Shown: positions 1-8,948 of the stretch, in pieces
Numbering within the stretch: the stretch's first letter is position 1
Layout of the letters: each line of letters begins with the position of its first letter
Origin: Devosia geojensis
GTDB taxonomy: Bacteria > Pseudomonadota > Alphaproteobacteria > Rhizobiales > Devosiaceae
DNA length: 64,000 nucleotides
Assembly (NCBI RefSeq): GCF_000969415.1
Contig: NZ_JZEX01000097.1
Location: forward strand, 1 to 64,000
Reading direction: 5' to 3'
Position numbers and translations under genes: made by a program
The notes under the pieces: model-generated
Database searches by the model: none
What the model was told of the DNA's origin: nothing
Seen by the model: only the letters and a program-made list of their open reading frames with translations

Positions 1-20
1 CCCCTCAAGGGGGAGGGGAG
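1..20. repeat. Dispersed repeat family 2, partial copy at window edge
   Basis: The first bases are a C-run, a short CTCAA core and a G-run. They match the end of the complete family 2 copies at 24219-24313 and 45519-45622. Only the right-hand part is inside the window. The copy lies just after the 3' end of the minus-strand phosphotransferase gene, like other copies that sit at gene ends. Confidence 0.6.
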
Positions 21-57
21 CCGACCGGCGCATTCTTCCGTCAAAACCTGAAAGTGT

Positions 58-927
58 TTAGCGCAGCGCAGCCTCGTACTCCGCCCATGCATCGAGCCAG
101 GACTGATCGATCTCGTCGTCCGTCAGATGCTCCCAGAAGCGCTGCACGGCGGTGTTGAGATCGACGCGGGCCGGATCGATGGCGATGCCGGTGAGGTCGG
201 CGTAATGCGCAATGACGCGTCCGGTGAGCTCCGGATCGATGAGATTGGGCAGCGCGAAGTCGCGGTGGCGCTCGCCGATCCCAGCGTCGGCGAAGTCGTA
301 GACGCCGTTGAGCGTGCCCGTCGCATGGTCGAAGGCCATGTTCCAGCCATGGCCGTCGAACTGACCGAAGATGAGGTCCGCCGGGCGGGCGATCTCGTCA
401 CGCCAGCGGGCAACGACATCGCGGCCATAGGCCTGCAGATGCGCCGGCAACCGGTGCAGCCGCTCCTCGATCCACTCCGGGCTCGGAAAGGCTTCCACCG
501 GCTCGGCGCCGGCCGCGACCATGACCTCCAGCGGAATGGCATGGAGATCGGCATAGAGCTCGGCCAGCTGCCACGCCAGCCGATCGCGCTGCGTGTCGCC
601 GAGCTTGCGATACCCCTCCGCCAGCAGGTGCTCGCCCGCGATCTTGCGGTGCTGGCTGAACGGACGCCCGCCACGATCGTGGACGATGAGCCGCGGAACG
701 TTCATGCGCACGTGCGGGGCAATGGCGTCGAGGAAGCCAGCCTCGCGCAGCAGCGATGCCTCGGCATCCGCCGAGCGCGGGAACTTGAAGATCCATTCGC
801 CGGCAACGTCGAGAGCGACGCTGTCCCAGCCCTCGCCCAGCACCTCATAGGGCGCGCCTTTCAGCTCCGGCGCGACCTCTGCGATGCGTTCCAGGAAGGG
901 AGCTATGTCCTGCGGCTTGCCGGGCAT
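58..927 (-). CDS. Aminoglycoside-phosphotransferase-family (APH) kinase
   Basis: This 289-residue protein has the APH/choline kinase fold of small-molecule phosphotransferases. An N-terminal nucleotide-binding lobe has WIFKFPRS around residue 45. The Brenner-like catalytic segment reads FGQFDGHGWNMAF, and the metal-binding equivalent of DFG follows as YDFADAG. The start was chosen because its ATG lies 2 bases after the pgi stop on the same strand; an in-frame upstream extension would run inside pgi. It is probably co-transcribed with pgi. The substrate cannot be told from sequence: such proteins often act on metabolites rather than antibiotics, so I make no resistance claim. The family call is firm and the function is open. 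Confidence 0.8.
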   Translation of the reverse strand: MPGKPQDIAPFLERIAEVAPELKGAPYEVLGEGWDSVALDVAGEWIFKFPRSADAEASLLREAGFLDAIAPHVRMNVPRLIVHDRGGRPFSQHRKIAGEHLLAEGYRKLGDTQRDRLAWQLAELYADLHAIPLEVMVAAGAEPVEAFPSPEWIEERLHRLPAHLQAYGRDVVARWRDEIARPADLIFGQFDGHGWNMAFDHATGTLNGVYDFADAGIGERHRDFALPNLIDPELTGRVIAHYADLTGIAIDPARVDLNTAVQRFWEHLTDDEIDQSWLDAWAEYEAALR

Positions 928-929
928 GC

Positions 930-2570
930 CTACTTGCGCAGCTCGTGGTAGTAGGCGAGCAGGCCCTGCGTCGAGGCGTCGTGGTCCTTCCACTCGGCCT
1001 TGCCCTCGACCTTGGGCAGCAGCGCCTTGGCGAGCTGCTTGCCGAGCTCGACGCCCCACTGGTCGTAGGAATTGACGTTCCAGATCGTGCCCTGCACGAA
1101 AACCTTGTGCTCGTAGAGCGCAACGAGCGCGCCGAGCGTCTCGGGCGTCAGCTTGCCGTACATGATCGTGTTGGACGGCCGGTTGCCCGGAAAAACCTTG
1201 TGCGGGGTCAGTGCCGCGATCTCATCCTCGCCGAGGCCCTGCGCCTCGAGCTCAGCCTCGACTTCCTTCTCGGTCTTGCCGAGCATCAGCGCCTCGGACT
1301 GCGCCAGCACGTTGGCGACGAGCTTGGCGTGATGCGGCGGCAAATCCTCCTGCGGATTGGCGGCGATGAGGAAGTCGCAAGGGATGACGTCGGTGCCCTG
1401 GTGGATGAGCTGGTAGAAGGCGTGCTGGCCATTGGTGCCGGGCTCGCCCCAGACGATCGGCCCCGTCGACCAGTTGACCGCCTTGCCGGCGAGCGTCACC
1501 GACTTGCCGTTGCTCTCCATGTCCTGCTGCTGCAGGTAAGCGGTGAAGCGGCTGAGGCGCTGGTCGTAGGGCAGCACCGCGTGCGTCGCAAACCCCCAGG
1601 CGTTGCGATACCAGACGCCGATGAGCCCCATGATCACCGGCAGGTTCTTCTCGAGGGGAGCGGAGAGGAAATGCGCGTCCATCTCGGCCGCGCCCTTGAG
1701 GAACTTCTCGAAGTTCTCGAAGCCGACGGCGATCGCCACCGGCAGGCCGATGGCCGACCAGACCGAATAGCGCCCGCCGACCCAGTCCCAGAAGCCGAAG
1801 ATGCGGTCCTGCTTGATGCCGAAGGCCTGGCAAGCCGCGATATTGGTCGAAACGGCCGCGAAATGGTCGTTGACCGCCGCCTCGCCCAGCGCATCGGCGA
1901 TCCATTTGCGCGCGCTCGCCGCATTGGTCATGGTCTCGTCGGTGGTGAAGGTCTTGGAGGCGACGATGAAGAGCGTGCGGCTGGGGTCGAGGCGCTTCAG
2001 CGTATCGTGCATGTGCGCGCCGTCGACGTTGGAGACGTAGTGCGCACGTAGGTCCGCGCGGGTATAGGGCTCGAGCGCCAGCGTCACCATCGCCGGGCCA
2101 AGGTCCGAGCCGCCGATGCCGATGTTGACGATGTCGGTGAACTGCTCGCCGGCCGTGCCGCGGATCGAGCCGTCGCGCACCATGTCCGAGAACACCTTGA
2201 TGTTGGCGAGCGTCTCGCGCACGCCCGGCATCACGTCCTCGCCCCCGACCTTGACCGGCTGGTCGCCCTGGTAGCGCAGCGCCATGTGCAGGACCGAGCG
2301 GTGCTCGGTGCTGTTGATCGGCTCGCCCGCCCACATGGCGTCCCGCCGCCCTTCGACATCGACCGAGCGGGCGAAGGCGAAGAGCGCGTCCATCACCTCT
2401 TCGTCGACCCGGTTCTTGGAATAGTCGAGCAGGATGTCGCCGGCCTTGACCGAGAACCGCTGGAAGCGGTTCGGGTCCTCGGCGAACAGCAGCCGCATGG
2501 GCCTGTCGGCCATGCGCTCCGCCTGCTTCTCGAGCGCGGCAAACGTCGCCTTGCGTCCGGTCTTGGCCAT
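930..2570 (-). CDS. pgi: Glucose-6-phosphate isomerase
   Basis: Pgi interconverts glucose-6-phosphate and fructose-6-phosphate in the cytoplasm, linking glycolysis/gluconeogenesis with the Entner-Doudoroff and pentose phosphate routes. The 546-residue length is normal. Family signatures are visible: [13 protein letters not shown] in the sugar-phosphate site, [10 protein letters not shown], the segment with [16 protein letters not shown], and the C-terminal [12 protein letters not shown] motif. The start at MAKTGRK is preferred because AAGGA lies 8 bases upstream; another ATG is three codons further out. The APH-family kinase gene follows after 2 bases. A family 1 palindromic repeat separates pgi from the start-side neighbour tgt. 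Confidence 0.97.
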   Translation of the reverse strand: MAKTGRKATFAALEKQAERMADRPMRLLFAEDPNRFQRFSVKAGDILLDYSKNRVDEEVMDALFAFARSVDVEGRRDAMWAGEPINSTEHRSVLHMALRYQGDQPVKVGGEDVMPGVRETLANIKVFSDMVRDGSIRGTAGEQFTDIVNIGIGGSDLGPAMVTLALEPYTRADLRAHYVSNVDGAHMHDTLKRLDPSRTLFIVASKTFTTDETMTNAASARKWIADALGEAAVNDHFAAVSTNIAACQAFGIKQDRIFGFWDWVGGRYSVWSAIGLPVAIAVGFENFEKFLKGAAEMDAHFLSAPLEKNLPVIMGLIGVWYRNAWGFATHAVLPYDQRLSRFTAYLQQQDMESNGKSVTLAGKAVNWSTGPIVWGEPGTNGQHAFYQLIHQGTDVIPCDFLIAANPQEDLPPHHAKLVANVLAQSEALMLGKTEKEVEAELEAQGLGEDEIAALTPHKVFPGNRPSNTIMYGKLTPETLGALVALYEHKVFVQGTIWNVNSYDQWGVELGKQLAKALLPKVEGKAEWKDHDASTQGLLAYYHELRK

Positions 2571-2635
2571 TGGTTTCATCCTTCGATCAGTTAACCGCAT
2601 AGCGGGCTGTAGTGCTCGATTACATCCACACCCAC

Positions 2636-2723
2636 GGGGTCATTCCCGCGAAAGCGGGAACCTCCGTTTCACAGCGGGCGCACCAAACAGAGGTCCCCGC
2701 TTTCGCGGGGATGACCCGGTGGG
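2636..2723. repeat. Dispersed palindromic repeat, family 1 (copy 1)
   Basis: The left arm reads TCATTCCCGCGAAAGCGGGA and the right arm CCCGCTTTCGCGGGGATGA followed by CCCGGTGGG. The arms are inverted copies around a variable middle. Closely related copies occur at 15570-15658, 16475-16562, 19871-19964 and 20819-20907. It lies between the start of pgi and the end of tgt. Confidence 0.9.
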
Positions 2724-2757
2724 TAATTGAAGCAAAAGGGCAATTCGACGCATCCTT

Positions 2758-3903
2758 CTACCCATCGATCACCGGCAAATCCCCTGCCGCCCACTGGGCG
2801 CGGGTTTCCGCCGCAAAATCCGAAAAGCGCCCCGCCTCGATCGCACCCCGGGCGCCCGAAACCAGCTCTTGATAATAGGAGAGATTGATCTGCGAAAGGA
2901 TCATCGCGCCCAAAATCTCCTCTGTCTTAACGAGATGATGCAGGTACGCTCGCGAGAAGCGCCGGCAGTTGGGGTTGGGCGAAGCCTCGTCCAACGGGCG
3001 CGGGTCATCCTTATGCCGGGCGTTCTTCAGATTGATGACGCCAAAGCGCGTATAGGCGTGGCCGTGCCGGCCGGCGCGGGTCGGGTGCACGCAGTCGAAC
3101 ATGTCGATGCCGCGTTCGATGCCGCCGAGGATGTCGTCGGGCTTGCCGACGCCCATGAGATAGCGCGGCCGGTCGACCGGCAGCTCCGGCGTGATCTCGC
3201 CGAGCACGCGGAACATCACCTCCTGCGGCTCGCCGACAGCAAGGCCGCCCACGGCATAACCGTCGAAGCCGATGGACCTGAGCCCCGCCGCCGACTTCCC
3301 CCGCAGCTCCGCATCGTCGCCCCCCTGCACGATGCCGAAGAGGGCGCGGTTCATCTGGCTGTCGAACGCGGTTTTGGAACGATCCCCCCACCGCAGCGAC
3401 AGCTCCATCGCCCGCTCCATCTCCTTCTTTTCGGAGGGCAGCGGGATGCACTCGTCGAGCTGCATGATGATGTCGCTGTCGAGCAGCGTCTGGATCTCGA
3501 TGGAACGCTCGGGCGTCAGCTCATAGGCCGAGCCGTCGAGATGCGAGCGGAAGGTGACGCCCTGCTCGGTGATCTTGCGAAGCTTCGACAGGCTCATCAC
3601 CTGGAAGCCGCCGCTGTCGGTGAGGATCGGGCGCGGCCAGTCCATGAAGACATGCAGCCCGCCAAGCTTTGCCACGCGCTCGGCGCCCGGCCGCAGCATC
3701 AGGTGGTAAGTGTTGCCGAGAAGGATGTCGGCGCCCGTTTCGCGCACCTGCTCGGGATAGAGCGCCTTGACCGTGCCGGCGGTGCCGACCGGCATGAAGG
3801 CCGGCGTCTGGATATCGCCGCGCGGAGTATCGATCCGCCCGCGCCGGGCCATGCCATCGGTGGCGGCAAGGGAAAAGGAGACCTGCTTCATCGTCTTGTT
3901 CAT
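2758..3903 (-). CDS. tgt: Queuine/preQ1 tRNA-ribosyltransferase (TGT)
   Basis: TGT exchanges guanine-34 of tRNAs with GUN anticodons for preQ1, the committed step of queuosine incorporation. The protein has 381 residues. Catalytic regions are present: [13 protein letters not shown] (general acid/base Asp), GGLAVGEP, and [12 protein letters not shown] with the nucleophilic Asp. The usual zinc site (CxCxxC with a later His) is degraded: the region before [11 protein letters not shown] reads EASPNPNC, keeping one Cys, and the expected His before NLxYY is Ile. The start at MNKTMKQ has no strong ribosome site, and MKQVSFS four codons later is an alternative. Its partner queA lies downstream on the same strand. 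Confidence 0.94.
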   Translation of the reverse strand: MNKTMKQVSFSLAATDGMARRGRIDTPRGDIQTPAFMPVGTAGTVKALYPEQVRETGADILLGNTYHLMLRPGAERVAKLGGLHVFMDWPRPILTDSGGFQVMSLSKLRKITEQGVTFRSHLDGSAYELTPERSIEIQTLLDSDIIMQLDECIPLPSEKKEMERAMELSLRWGDRSKTAFDSQMNRALFGIVQGGDDAELRGKSAAGLRSIGFDGYAVGGLAVGEPQEVMFRVLGEITPELPVDRPRYLMGVGKPDDILGGIERGIDMFDCVHPTRAGRHGHAYTRFGVINLKNARHKDDPRPLDEASPNPNCRRFSRAYLHHLVKTEEILGAMILSQINLSYYQELVSGARGAIEAGRFSDFAAETRAQWAAGDLPVIDG

Positions 3904-3962
3904 GGCGCGGGTTCTAGCCCGTCGCCGGGCCGCGGACAATGCACCTCATGCCCCGGCGAACC

Positions 3963-4592
3963 TCACGTGATGGCGTCGACGGCGGCCATGCCGAGGTTGA
4001 CGACGCCGAAGATCAGCAGCGCCTCGATCACCAGGCCTGCAAGGCAGATGATGGTGCCCAGCACGGCGCCGACGCCGTCCCGGTTCAGCATGGAAAATGC
4101 AAGTACGCAGAGGCCCACATTGGGCACGGCGTTGACGAAGGGAATCGGGATGGTCATCCCCACGCTGATGACCATGGCGAAAATCCCATAGGGGACCGTG
4201 GCTGCCGCCCCGGTCAGCCAGCGCATGCGCGGGCGCGAGAAGCGCGCGATGATCGCCGTGACCCGCGCCACCTGCTCGCTGGCCTTCAGCAGAGGCCGTA
4301 GCGGGAGCCTGCGCCGGCCGATGATGCCCGGCAGACGGATGGGCCGATTGAGCACCATGGCGAGGGCGACGGCGAACGTCGTCCAGGCAACAGTGCCGCC
4401 GAAACCGGGCGGCCCCGGGATCATGTTGAGCAGCGTCAGCATGAGGATAAGCAGGCGATGCGCATGTTGCCCCATCGCCTCGATGAGCCTGTCGAAGGTC
4501 AGGTGCGACGCATCGGTATCGGCTGCGACGCGCCGCAGGACGGCGACGATACGATTGGTGTAGCGCGTGACCGGGGCCGTGGGGGCCGTCAC
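3963..4592 (-). CDS. ExoD-family exopolysaccharide synthesis membrane protein
   Basis: This 209-residue protein matches the ExoD family (named after Sinorhizobium ExoD, which affects polysaccharide production and alkaline tolerance). Evidence is the region with [20 protein letters not shown], followed by PIRLPG and several hydrophobic spans (about residues 45-80, 130-155 and 165-205). It starts with GTG overlapping the queA stop by four bases (GTGA), so the two are translationally coupled. The molecular function of ExoD is unknown, and whether it touches polysaccharide here is inference from the family name. Confidence 0.8.
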   Translation of the reverse strand: MTAPTAPVTRYTNRIVAVLRRVAADTDASHLTFDRLIEAMGQHAHRLLILMLTLLNMIPGPPGFGGTVAWTTFAVALAMVLNRPIRLPGIIGRRRLPLRPLLKASEQVARVTAIIARFSRPRMRWLTGAAATVPYGIFAMVISVGMTIPIPFVNAVPNVGLCVLAFSMLNRDGVGAVLGTIICLAGLVIEALLIFGVVNLGMAAVDAIT

Positions 4593-5674
4593 GCGCCGTC
4601 CTCGTCATCGCGCGGCGAGGCGCGGTAGAGAAGCGAGGAATCCCCATAGGAATAGAACCGGTAACCGTTCGCTATCGCATGCGCATAGGCCCGCTTCATC
4701 ACATCGAGCCCGCTGAAGGCAGCAACCAGCATGAAGAGGGTCGATTTGGGCAGGTGGAAGTTCGTCATCAGCACGTCGACGGCGCGGAAGCGGAAGCCGG
4801 GGGTGATGAAGATGTCGGTCTCGCCCACGAACGGCGCGAGCGTGCCGGTGGCGCGCGCGGCGGTCTCGAGGAGACGCAGGCTGGTCGTTCCGACCGCGAC
4901 GACCCTTCCGCCCTTCTGCCTGGCCGCAAGGATGCGCCTGACGGTGTCGGCTTCGATCTCGCCCCACTCGGCGTGCATCACGTGGTCGTCGGTGTCCTCG
5001 GCCTTCATCGGCAGGAAGGTCCCTGCCCCTACGTGCAGCGTCACCCGCTCGATGGAGACGCCCTTCTGCTGCAGGCCGACGAGCAGGTCTTCGGTGAAAT
5101 GCAGGCCCGCCGTCGGCGCGGCGACGGCGCCGTCCTCGGCGGCGTAGACCGTCTGATAGTCGGTGCGGTCGCGCTCGCTGGGCCTGCGCTTGGCTTCGAT
5201 ATAGGGCGGCAGCGGCATCGCCCCGTGCGACTTGATCGCCTCGTCGAGCGCGGCGCCCGAGAGATCGAATTCCAGCGTCACCTCGCCCGTGTCGCCCTTG
5301 CCGGCGACGGTGGCCAGCAGCGGCTCCATGCCATCGGACCCGAGCTCAAGCCGGTCGAAGACCTTGAGGCGCTTGGCCGGCCGCGCGAACGCGCGCCAGG
5401 TCCTGGCATCCACCCGCTTGTGAAGGTTGAACGAAACGCTCGCCCGGTGCTCGCCGCGCACCCGCTCGCCCCGCAGTTCGGCCGGCAGCACGCGCGTGTC
5501 GTTGACGACCAGCACGTCGCCGGGCCGCAGGAGCCAGAGCAGGTCCCGCACATTGCGGTCTTCCAGCCCATCGCGCGGATCGACCACCAGCAGCCGCGCG
5601 CTGTCGCGCGGCTCAGCCGGGTGAAGGGCGATCCGGTCCTCGGGAAGCTCGAAATCGAAGAGATCGACGCGCAT
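4589..5674 (-). CDS. queA: S-adenosylmethionine:tRNA ribosyltransferase-isomerase
   Basis: QueA transfers and isomerises the ribosyl group of SAM onto preQ1-tRNA, giving epoxyqueuosine. The protein has 361 residues, starting [19 protein letters not shown], a near-invariant N-terminus; the ATG at 5674 was chosen for that reason. Other signatures are [19 protein letters not shown], the segment [17 protein letters not shown] and the C-terminal [14 protein letters not shown]. It forms an operon with the ExoD-like gene (4-base overlap) and lies near tgt, the preceding step of the same pathway. Confidence 0.97.
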   Translation of the reverse strand: MRVDLFDFELPEDRIALHPAEPRDSARLLVVDPRDGLEDRNVRDLLWLLRPGDVLVVNDTRVLPAELRGERVRGEHRASVSFNLHKRVDARTWRAFARPAKRLKVFDRLELGSDGMEPLLATVAGKGDTGEVTLEFDLSGAALDEAIKSHGAMPLPPYIEAKRRPSERDRTDYQTVYAAEDGAVAAPTAGLHFTEDLLVGLQQKGVSIERVTLHVGAGTFLPMKAEDTDDHVMHAEWGEIEADTVRRILAARQKGGRVVAVGTTSLRLLETAARATGTLAPFVGETDIFITPGFRFRAVDVLMTNFHLPKSTLFMLVAAFSGLDVMKRAYAHAIANGYRFYSYGDSSLLYRASPRDDEDGA

Positions 5675-5694
5675 GGTGCAATCGCCCACCGAAT

Positions 5695-5818
5695 GTCACC
5701 CCGGCGAAGGCCGGGGCCCATCCTGAGATACCGCAAGATGCCGCAAGATGCCTCGTTCATACACCTTGCGGCAGCGGTTATATCTCAGGATGGATCCCGG
5801 CCTTCGCCGGGATGACAT
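5695..5818. repeat. Dispersed palindromic repeat, family 1b
   Basis: The left arm carries CACCCCGGCGAAGGCCGGGG followed by CCCATCCTGAGATA. The right arm carries TATCTCAGGATGGATCCC followed by GGCCTTCGCCGGGATGACA. The arms pair over more than 30 bases. A related copy lies at 39018-39233. It separates queA from the downstream cyclophilin gene. Confidence 0.88.
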
Positions 5819-5838
5819 CGGGGTTTTAGTCGTTAGAA

Positions 5839-6318
5839 CTAAGCCGCAATATCAGCCGCGACCTTGACCGAGATCATCTGATCGGGATCCCGCACCGGCT
5901 CGCCGCGCTTGATCTGGTCGACGTTCTCCATGCCCTCGATGACCTTGCCCCAGACGGTGTACTGCCGGTCAAGGAAGCGCGCGTCGTCGAAGCAGATGAA
6001 GAACTGCGAATTGGCGCTGTCCGGGTTCTGCGCGCGCGCCATGGAGGCGGTGCCGCGCACATGCGGCTCGGCGTTGAATTCCTGCTTGAGGTTCGGGTAC
6101 TGCGACCCGCCCGTGCCGGTGCCGTTGGGGCATCCGGTCTGGGCCATGAAGCCCTCGATCACGCGATGGAAGACGATGCCGTCATAAAACCCCTCCCGCG
6201 CCAGCTTCTTGATGTGCGCAACGTGGTTCGGCGCCAGGTCCGGCCGCATGGCGATGACCACCGTGCCCTTGGTGGTCTCGATGACGAGGGTGTTTTCGGG
6301 ATCGGCGTATTCGGCCAT
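5839..6318 (-). CDS. Peptidyl-prolyl cis-trans isomerase, cyclophilin type (cytoplasmic)
   Basis: A 159-residue single-domain cyclophilin that catalyses cis-trans isomerisation of X-Pro bonds. Conserved active-site segments are IVFHRVIEGFMAQTGCPNGTGTGG, split here as FHRVI and FMAQTG, then MARAQNPDSANSQFFI and FLDRQYTVWGKV. There is no signal peptide, so it is expected in the cytoplasm. The next gene on the same strand is an exported paralogue, making a cytoplasmic/periplasmic pair as often seen in Hyphomicrobiales. Confidence 0.95.
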   Translation of the reverse strand: MAEYADPENTLVIETTKGTVVIAMRPDLAPNHVAHIKKLAREGFYDGIVFHRVIEGFMAQTGCPNGTGTGGSQYPNLKQEFNAEPHVRGTASMARAQNPDSANSQFFICFDDARFLDRQYTVWGKVIEGMENVDQIKRGEPVRDPDQMISVKVAADIAA

Positions 6319-6428
6319 CTGGAGAAACTTTCAGTTGTTGTACGAAACGTGGTGGCGTTCGCTTTAGCTTGCCTCACCTGCGATGTCACCCCGGCGAAAG
6401 CGATGGGTGGCGAGGCCGGCTACAAGGC

Positions 6429-7007
6429 CTACCGATACTCGATGCTTGCCGAAACGATCGCATCCGGCCCATCGACCATGCCGTTGGTCGCCGGATCGCC
6501 TTTCTTCAGCGCATCGACGAACTCCATGCCCGAGACCACGCGCCCGAACACCGTGTACTGCCCGTTGAGATGCGGGGTGTCGGCATAGGTGATGAAGAAC
6601 TGCGAGTTGGCGCTGTTGGGATCATTGGTGCGGGCCATGCCGAGGACGCCGCGCGCGAACGGCTCGCTGGTGAACTCGGCCGGCAGGTCCGGCAGGTCCG
6701 AGCCACCCGCGCCCGTGCCGGTCGGATCGCCCGTCTGCGCCATGAAACCATCGATCACGCGGTGAAAGACGAGGCCGTTGTAGAACCCGTCCTCCGCGAG
6801 CGTCACGATACGCTCGACATGCTGCGGAGCAAGATCGGGCAGCAACTCGATGTCGACGGTGCCCGCCGGCAGCTCGAGCATCAAATGCGGCGTCCCCGCC
6901 CGATCCTGGGCGGCGGCAGGGAAAGCGAACGCGGTCGCGAGCACGGCGGCGAAGGCAATAGCGAGCGCGCCGATGAGGCGACGGCGTTGCGTAAAGGTCT
7001 TATTCAT
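6429..7007 (-). CDS. Peptidyl-prolyl cis-trans isomerase, cyclophilin type (exported)
   Basis: A 192-residue cyclophilin paralogue with an N-terminal signal peptide: MNKTFTQRRR, a hydrophobic stretch and a cleavage site after FPAAAQ. It is therefore likely periplasmic and helps fold envelope proteins. Active-site motifs FHRVIDGFMAQTG and MARTNDPNSANSQFFI are intact. The start codon overlaps the coaD stop by one base (TGATG), so translation is probably coupled to coaD. An upstream in-frame extension would run through coaD and was rejected. Confidence 0.93.
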   Translation of the reverse strand: MNKTFTQRRRLIGALAIAFAAVLATAFAFPAAAQDRAGTPHLMLELPAGTVDIELLPDLAPQHVERIVTLAEDGFYNGLVFHRVIDGFMAQTGDPTGTGAGGSDLPDLPAEFTSEPFARGVLGMARTNDPNSANSQFFITYADTPHLNGQYTVFGRVVSGMEFVDALKKGDPATNGMVDGPDAIVSASIEYR

Positions 7008-7495
7008 CAGGGTTTCAAGGCCTTCAGGACGATCTGGGGAACGAAAGCGGAAATGTCTCCGCCCATCTCGGCTATCTGGCGCACCAATGTGGCCGAGATG
7101 TGCCGCACATGGGGGCTCGAGGGCACGAAGACGGTCTGCAGGTCGGGCGCCATCTGCGCGTTCATGCCCACCATTTGCATCTCGTAGTTGTAGTCGGTGG
7201 TGTCGCGCAGGCCCCGGATGATGAGCTTGGCCCCGTGCTCGCGCGCCGCCTGCACCATCAGTCCCTTGAAATCGATGATCTCGATCTCGGTGTCGGTGCG
7301 CCTGCCGACGGGCGCCAGCGTCTGCTTCAGGAGCTCGATGCGGTCCGCATGGGCAAAGAGCGGCTTCTTGGTGGCGCTGACGCCCACTCCCACGATCAGC
7401 CGATCGACGAGCTTGCACGCCCGCTCGATGACATCGAGATGCCCATTGGTCACCGGGTCGAACGAACCGGGATAGAATCCGACGAGTCTGGTCAT
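7007..7495 (-). CDS. coaD: Pantetheine-phosphate adenylyltransferase
   Basis: CoaD makes dephospho-CoA from 4'-phosphopantetheine and ATP, the penultimate step of CoA synthesis. The protein has 162 residues. The nucleotidyltransferase signature GSFDPVTNGHLDVIERA is at the N-terminus, the second conserved region reads LIIRGLRDTTDYNYEMQM, and the ISATLVR motif lies near the C-terminus. It heads a two-gene unit with the exported cyclophilin (one-base overlap). Confidence 0.97.
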   Translation of the reverse strand: MTRLVGFYPGSFDPVTNGHLDVIERACKLVDRLIVGVGVSATKKPLFAHADRIELLKQTLAPVGRRTDTEIEIIDFKGLMVQAAREHGAKLIIRGLRDTTDYNYEMQMVGMNAQMAPDLQTVFVPSSPHVRHISATLVRQIAEMGGDISAFVPQIVLKALKP

Positions 7496-7536
7496 TGCCG
7501 CTCCCCTTTTCGAGCGGTTGTGGCACGCGAGGCGAG

Positions 7537-8022
7537 TCAGGGCAAGATCGGCCGACGTTCACCGGCAGGTTCGCGTTTCCAGACGTCGAGCATGTCGGGT
7601 CCGACCCCCTCCTCCATACGATGCCACCCGCGGTGCCCGTAGTAGTTGCGCAACGTCGGCCGGGCGCAGAGGAAAACCTCTGTTTTTCCGAGCTCGAAGA
7701 GTCGCTCTCCGGCCGCCTCCATCTATGCTCCACCTATCCCCCGGCTTCGCTCGTCGGGCTCCACCCAGAGGGCGGCGATCCAGGGAGAGAGTTGAGGACG
7801 CGCATCGAGATCGGAGGTGATGCCGCTGACAGTCCCGAGAAACCGCTCGCCCGCTCGGGCGACCAAGGTGAACGGCGGATCTCCGGGCGCGAGACACTCG
7901 TCCAGCGCGGCCTCAACGTCCGACAATGCCGCGCCGTAGGGCGCCCACCATGCCCTCCATATGCGCTCCGCGACGATATCGCGAAACCAGCGGGCAGCCC
8001 GAAGATCGACGATATCGACCAT
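7537..8022 (-). pseudogene. GNAT N-acetyltransferase interrupted by an in-frame TAG
   Basis: The frame beginning MVDIVDLRAARWFRD encodes the first half of a GNAT acetyltransferase and reaches the acetyl-CoA-binding motif RSRGIGGA. It then meets TAG at 7725-7723. The same frame continues without a shift as MEAAGERLFELG, KTEVFLCA and NYYGHRGWHRMEEG, the normal second half of the fold. A Leu codon TTG changed to TAG would explain this. The full length would be 161 codons. The start overlaps the LysE-family stop by one base. It is either a recent pseudogene, a read-through gene or a sequencing error. The substrate is unknown. Confidence 0.85.
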
Positions 8023-8642
8023 CAGGCCCGTTTCTGCAGGGCCAGCCATACGCCCCCGATCATCAGGACAACCCCGGAGACGCGGTTGACCATGCGCACC
8101 CGCGCCGCCGTGAGGAAGCCGCGCGCCCGTCCGGCAGCCACCGCGTAGACGGCGTCGGTCGAGGTCGCGACCGCCATGACGAGGAGCCCGAGGACCATGA
8201 TCTGCCCGAAGGCGGGCCGGGAAAGATCGACGAACTGCGGCAGGAACGCCGAGAGGAAGAGCAGCGTCTTGGGGTTCGACCAGTTGACCAGCGCGCCCTG
8301 CCAGATATAGCGCCCGACCGGAAGACGGCCGTCCGCGGCTTCGATATGGAGCTTGCCGGAAGAGGTGAACATCTTCCAGCCGATCCAGACGAGATAGGCG
8401 GCGCCGACGAGCTTGATGATCTCGAACGCCTCCGACACCAGCGACATCACCGCCTCGAGCCCAAGCGCGACGATCACCACCATCGAGAGCATGCTCAGCT
8501 CCGTGCCGAGGATGGTGAGCAGCCCCGCCCGCGTGCCCCCGCCCAGCGAATTGGCGACGACCACCGAGACCGAGGGACCGGGCACGATGGAAAAGAGCAG
8601 GCAGGCGAGCAGATAGGGAAGGATGATGGCGGGGTCGATCAT
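8022..8642 (-). CDS. LysE/RhtB-family amino-acid exporter
   Basis: A 206-residue inner-membrane protein with about six hydrophobic spans. The LysE/RhtB signature is clear: IVPGPSVSVVVANSLGGGTRAG near the N-terminus (PGP core) and WSNPKTLLFLSAFLPQF in the middle. Such proteins export amino acids or homoserine lactone-like compounds; the substrate here is unknown. The start MIDPAIILPYLL was chosen because it matches the family N-terminus; longer in-frame versions add an unlikely polar leader. It is the first gene of a coupled pair with the interrupted GNAT gene. Confidence 0.9.
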   Translation of the reverse strand: MIDPAIILPYLLACLLFSIVPGPSVSVVVANSLGGGTRAGLLTILGTELSMLSMVVIVALGLEAVMSLVSEAFEIIKLVGAAYLVWIGWKMFTSSGKLHIEAADGRLPVGRYIWQGALVNWSNPKTLLFLSAFLPQFVDLSRPAFGQIMVLGLLVMAVATSTDAVYAVAAGRARGFLTAARVRMVNRVSGVVLMIGGVWLALQKRA

Positions 8643-8948
8643 GGTGGCGCTCCAGGCATTGGCAGGCAAGGCAGCCACAAAAGGTGGCCTGGTGGCAAGA
8701 GGCATGTTGCGGCGGTCGCTCCCCTGCCGCAATCGCGGGAGCCGCCTCCGGCGGAGGCTGGCACGCCGGCGGACCGGACGACATGCAACTTACACAGGTT
8801 AGTCGATCCCTACTTCCTGAAGTGATTCAATCCATTGGAAGTCAACGCACTAACCCGATCCCCCGAAGCCGAGGTCCAAGCCCACCACCGGAACTTCGGG
8901 CTGCGCTCGCTATTGCCGCCGCAAGGGGCGGCCAACCGCGAGGAAAAG
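8643..8948. other. Intergenic region between divergent lysE-like and DUF6600 genes
   Basis: This 306-base gap must hold promoters for the divergent LysE-family gene and the exported DUF6600 gene. I found no clear sigma-70 pair, riboswitch, repeat or small gene. A GGAAC sequence near 8889 does not have the expected partner for a general stress (EcfG) promoter. An in-frame extension of the plus-strand gene back to 8835 lacks a ribosome site and would bury the signal peptide. Confidence 0.5.

Noticed and set aside
58..927. Antibiotic-resistance aminoglycoside phosphotransferase
   Set aside because: Only the general APH fold is visible; it lies in a housekeeping operon with pgi with no mobile element.
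945..2051. Long open frame on the plus strand opposite pgi
   Set aside because: It is antisense to the well-conserved pgi and its protein is Arg/Gly/Leu-rich without a family; it is a high-GC shadow.
8880..8930. EcfG-type general stress promoter before the DUF6600 gene
   Set aside because: GGAAC is present but there is no CGTT at the right distance.
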